Positions 62,302-64,000 of a DNA stretch of 64,000 nucleotides are shown one piece after another. Both the position numbers and the translations under genes were made by a program. The notes beneath the pieces were generated by a model. It had not been told where the DNA came from, made no database searches, and worked only from the letters and a program-made list of their open reading frames with translations. Origin of the DNA: Comamonas composti DSM 21721 (GTDB taxonomy: Bacteria > Pseudomonadota > Gammaproteobacteria > Burkholderiales > Burkholderiaceae_C). Each line of letters opens with the position of its first letter. The first letter of the stretch is position 1. Where the stretch lies: the NCBI RefSeq assembly GCF_000429845.1, contig NZ_AUCQ01000001.1, positions 1 to 64,000 on the forward strand, in the 5' to 3' direction.

Positions 62302-64000
62302 CGATGCTCTCCAGGAGAGGCCCCGGCCTGCGGCATGCAGTCCGCCTTGAGCCGAATCACGGTCTGAGTGCGCGCAGCACCACGCAGGTCATACCTCAGA
62401 ACGCAAGACTGTCCAGGCTTTTGCCCCCAGCGTATCAGCAGGCTGCCCTGCTCCCCTTGCGCTCTTGCGTAAATCTGGCCGCCCTGGCCCACCATGCCTA
62501 CATTCACCCCTTCATTGCTGAAAACATAGGCCCCCAGAGGCAAAGGCGCTCCGCTGGGGTGGGAGGCCTGGATCAGCAAGGGGTTGCCGCTCAGGGTCTT
62601 GAATTTCACACGCACACTGGCCCCTGCATAAGGCGCGACCTTGTGCTCGGTCTCCACCAGCTCGGCATCTGCAGCCAGGCCTTGCGGATCCAGCCCCACG
62701 GAGTTGTACCTGTAGGGTGAAAGCGAGGACAGCAGCGCATAGCCTCGGCTGTCTATGCGCCCCGCACGGGTTCCGCGCACGCCCGCACCGCTGGCTCCCT
62801 GCGCCTCGATGAGAGCAAAGCTGTCTCCCACCGACGAGCCCAGAGTCAGTCCGCCCTGATGCAGGACTGCAGCGCCACGCATGCCGCCATTGAGCGCCTG
62901 GTAGCTCTGGTTCACGGCCATGCCGGCAGAAAACGTGGCAAGCGCGGCCTGCTTTTGCAGCGTGCCGTTGCCGGAAGGACTGCGGCCTGCGCCTTCCTGG
63001 CTCAGAGCCAGTGCATAGCTCCAGGCACGGTCTGCACCCAGTGTTCCATTGAGGCCCGCATCCAGCCGGCTGCTTCGGGGTTCGGCCGAGTTTCTCGTGG
63101 CGGATGCGCTCAGGCCCGGAGCCGAGTTCGATGAGCCCAGAGGTATGGACAGGCTCAGGGTCAAAGTGTTGTGCACGCCCCCCTGCCTGCCCGCAGCCAT
63201 AAGTGGACCGGAATAGGCATCGAACGATGCCTGGTTGTCGTAGACATAGTGCTGACGCGACAAAGACAGGCTGAAACCGACGCGCCCCCAGAGATTCGAA
63301 TAGCCCATCTGCACCTGGGAGTCACGGTTTTTTCCTCCATAGAAGTGGCTGACGGAGCCTGAAACATAAAGGCTTCCATAGCTCTGCAGACTCTGATTCA
63401 GCATCAGCACCCACTGATTGCGCTGCTTGCTGGTCGGAGAGTCCCAGGACCGGCCCCTGTTGAGCATTCGACGCGAGCCCAGCACATCCACCAGCTCGAA
63501 ATAGCCTTCGCCGGAGTTACGGTAGCTCGCCAGACTCATCGTCGTATTCGTCGGCTGATAGGTGCGGCTGTAATTGACGCCCCAACGCCAGCCCTGCCTG
63601 TAGATACCCGCGCCGATGTCCGCTTTTGAATAGGTCGCGCTCATCCCGAGGGCGCCGAGCGCCGTGGACCATACGCCACCGCCCTGCAAGGCCATATAGC
63701 CCTGGGCCAGACGCGCCCCCAGGCTGGCGCTAAGAGCATTGCTCACACCACGCTGATAGCTCAGATCCGCAAACAAGTCGTTAGATCTCACCTGCTGCCT
63801 GACCTGGCCCAGGGTGAATGCATAGTGAGACAGACCCGGGCGAATCGATTGCGGCAATGCTGCAAACGGCACGACAAAGCTGGAAATGCTGCCATCGGCC
63901 TCGAACACCTGCACCAGAAGATCGCCCGCAGGCGCTGTTCCGTAGAGGTCGTCAATCACAAATGGACCGGGGGCGACGCTGATCTCGCGCAGCTTCTTGC
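62298..64000 (-). CDS. Fimbrial outer-membrane usher (N-terminal part outside window)
   Basis: Outer-membrane beta-barrel that exports and assembles pilus subunits. The visible 567 residues cover the end of the plug region (ISVAPGPFVIDDLYGT, GDLLVQVFEADGSISSFVVPFA), most of the barrel (YQRGVSNALSASLGAR, GVNYSRTYQPTNTTMSLASYRNSGEGYF) and the C-terminal domains (LPLGAYVFSNEGVNVGMVGQGGQIYARA). The gene continues past position 64000, so the chaperone and major pilin should lie beyond. Overlap with the adhesin start (ATGA) shows coupling. Confidence 0.93.
   Translation of the reverse strand, partial: KKLREISVAPGPFVIDDLYGTAPAGDLLVQVFEADGSISSFVVPFAALPQSIRPGLSHYAFTLGQVRQQVRSNDLFADLSYQRGVSNALSASLGARLAQGYMALQGGGVWSTALGALGMSATYSKADIGAGIYRQGWRWGVNYSRTYQPTNTTMSLASYRNSGEGYFELVDVLGSRRMLNRGRSWDSPTSKQRNQWVLMLNQSLQSYGSLYVSGSVSHFYGGKNRDSQVQMGYSNLWGRVGFSLSLSRQHYVYDNQASFDAYSGPLMAAGRQGGVHNTLTLSLSIPLGSSNSAPGLSASATRNSAEPRSSRLDAGLNGTLGADRAWSYALALSQEGAGRSPSGNGTLQKQAALATFSAGMAVNQSYQALNGGMRGAAVLHQGGLTLGSSVGDSFALIEAQGASGAGVRGTRAGRIDSRGYALLSSLSPYRYNSVGLDPQGLAADAELVETEHKVAPYAGASVRVKFKTLSGNPLLIQASHPSGAPLPLGAYVFSNEGVNVGMVGQGGQIYARAQGEQGSLLIRWGQKPGQSCVLRYDLRGAARTQTVIRLKADCMPQAGASPGEHR

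Overview
The window looks like a chromosomal segment of a Comamonadaceae bacterium (order Burkholderiales), most likely Comamonas or a close relative such as Delftia. This rests on GC-rich codon use, on familiar neighbourhoods (clpA-clpS, fabI opposite yejABEF, odhA-odhB-lpdA, the small Trp-rich protein, the DUF3149 mini-protein) and on dispersed intergenic palindromes built on CAAGCGCTGGCAGC. No database search was possible, so the genus is an inference.

Layout. 1-0.78 kb: broken IS3 transposase, a tiny IS256-type remnant and a gene-free stretch. 0.8-13.3 kb: housekeeping block with clpA-clpS, dnaE, bamD, a DinG-type helicase, a PP2C phosphatase, a coiled-coil secreted protein and zapE. 13.4-19.3 kb: the 2-oxoglutarate dehydrogenase complex odhA-odhB-lpdA on the minus strand, with hairpins between its genes. 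19.5-20.7 kb: an AI-2E/PerM family membrane protein.

20.7-37.4 kb: a nearly complete selenocysteine system. fdoG has an in-frame TGA at 21553-21555 followed by a clear bacterial SECIS hairpin. It is followed by fdoH, fdoI, fdhE, selA, selB and tRNA-Sec (selC, 30395-30490). selD lies 5.9 kb further on. Between selC and selD sit an insertion-sequence graveyard (30.6-33.6 kb) and a complete yfiR-yfiN-yfiB cyclic-di-GMP module. Inside the graveyard, two inverted copies of an IS3 orfB 3' end bracket an AT-rich two-gene cassette: a zinc-ribbon mini-protein and a HEPN-like protein with an R-x4-H motif. This cassette is the best candidate in the window for an uncharacterised (possibly RNA-targeting) system.

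37.5-44.3 kb: the yejABEF peptide transporter and divergent fabI. 44.4-46.7 kb: a Fur-box-preceded operon of an orfX-like gene, Mn superoxide dismutase and a ZIP metal transporter. 46.8-49.8 kb: a secreted LigE-type DNA ligase, the scoAB CoA-transferase and a divergent PAS-LuxR regulator. 49.9-60.6 kb: chemoreceptor, sirtuin, fused SpmA-SpmB protein, small membrane proteins, cytochrome c, acetyl-CoA synthetase, SlyX, aminotransferase and endonuclease III. 60.9-64 kb: the end of a chaperone-usher fimbrial operon (tip adhesin and usher), running off the window.

Two repeat families stand out. CAAGCGCTGGCAGC palindromes sit between four convergent gene pairs and look like bidirectional terminators. 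AGAACGTGTTTACGATCTC elements look like miniature inverted-repeat elements.
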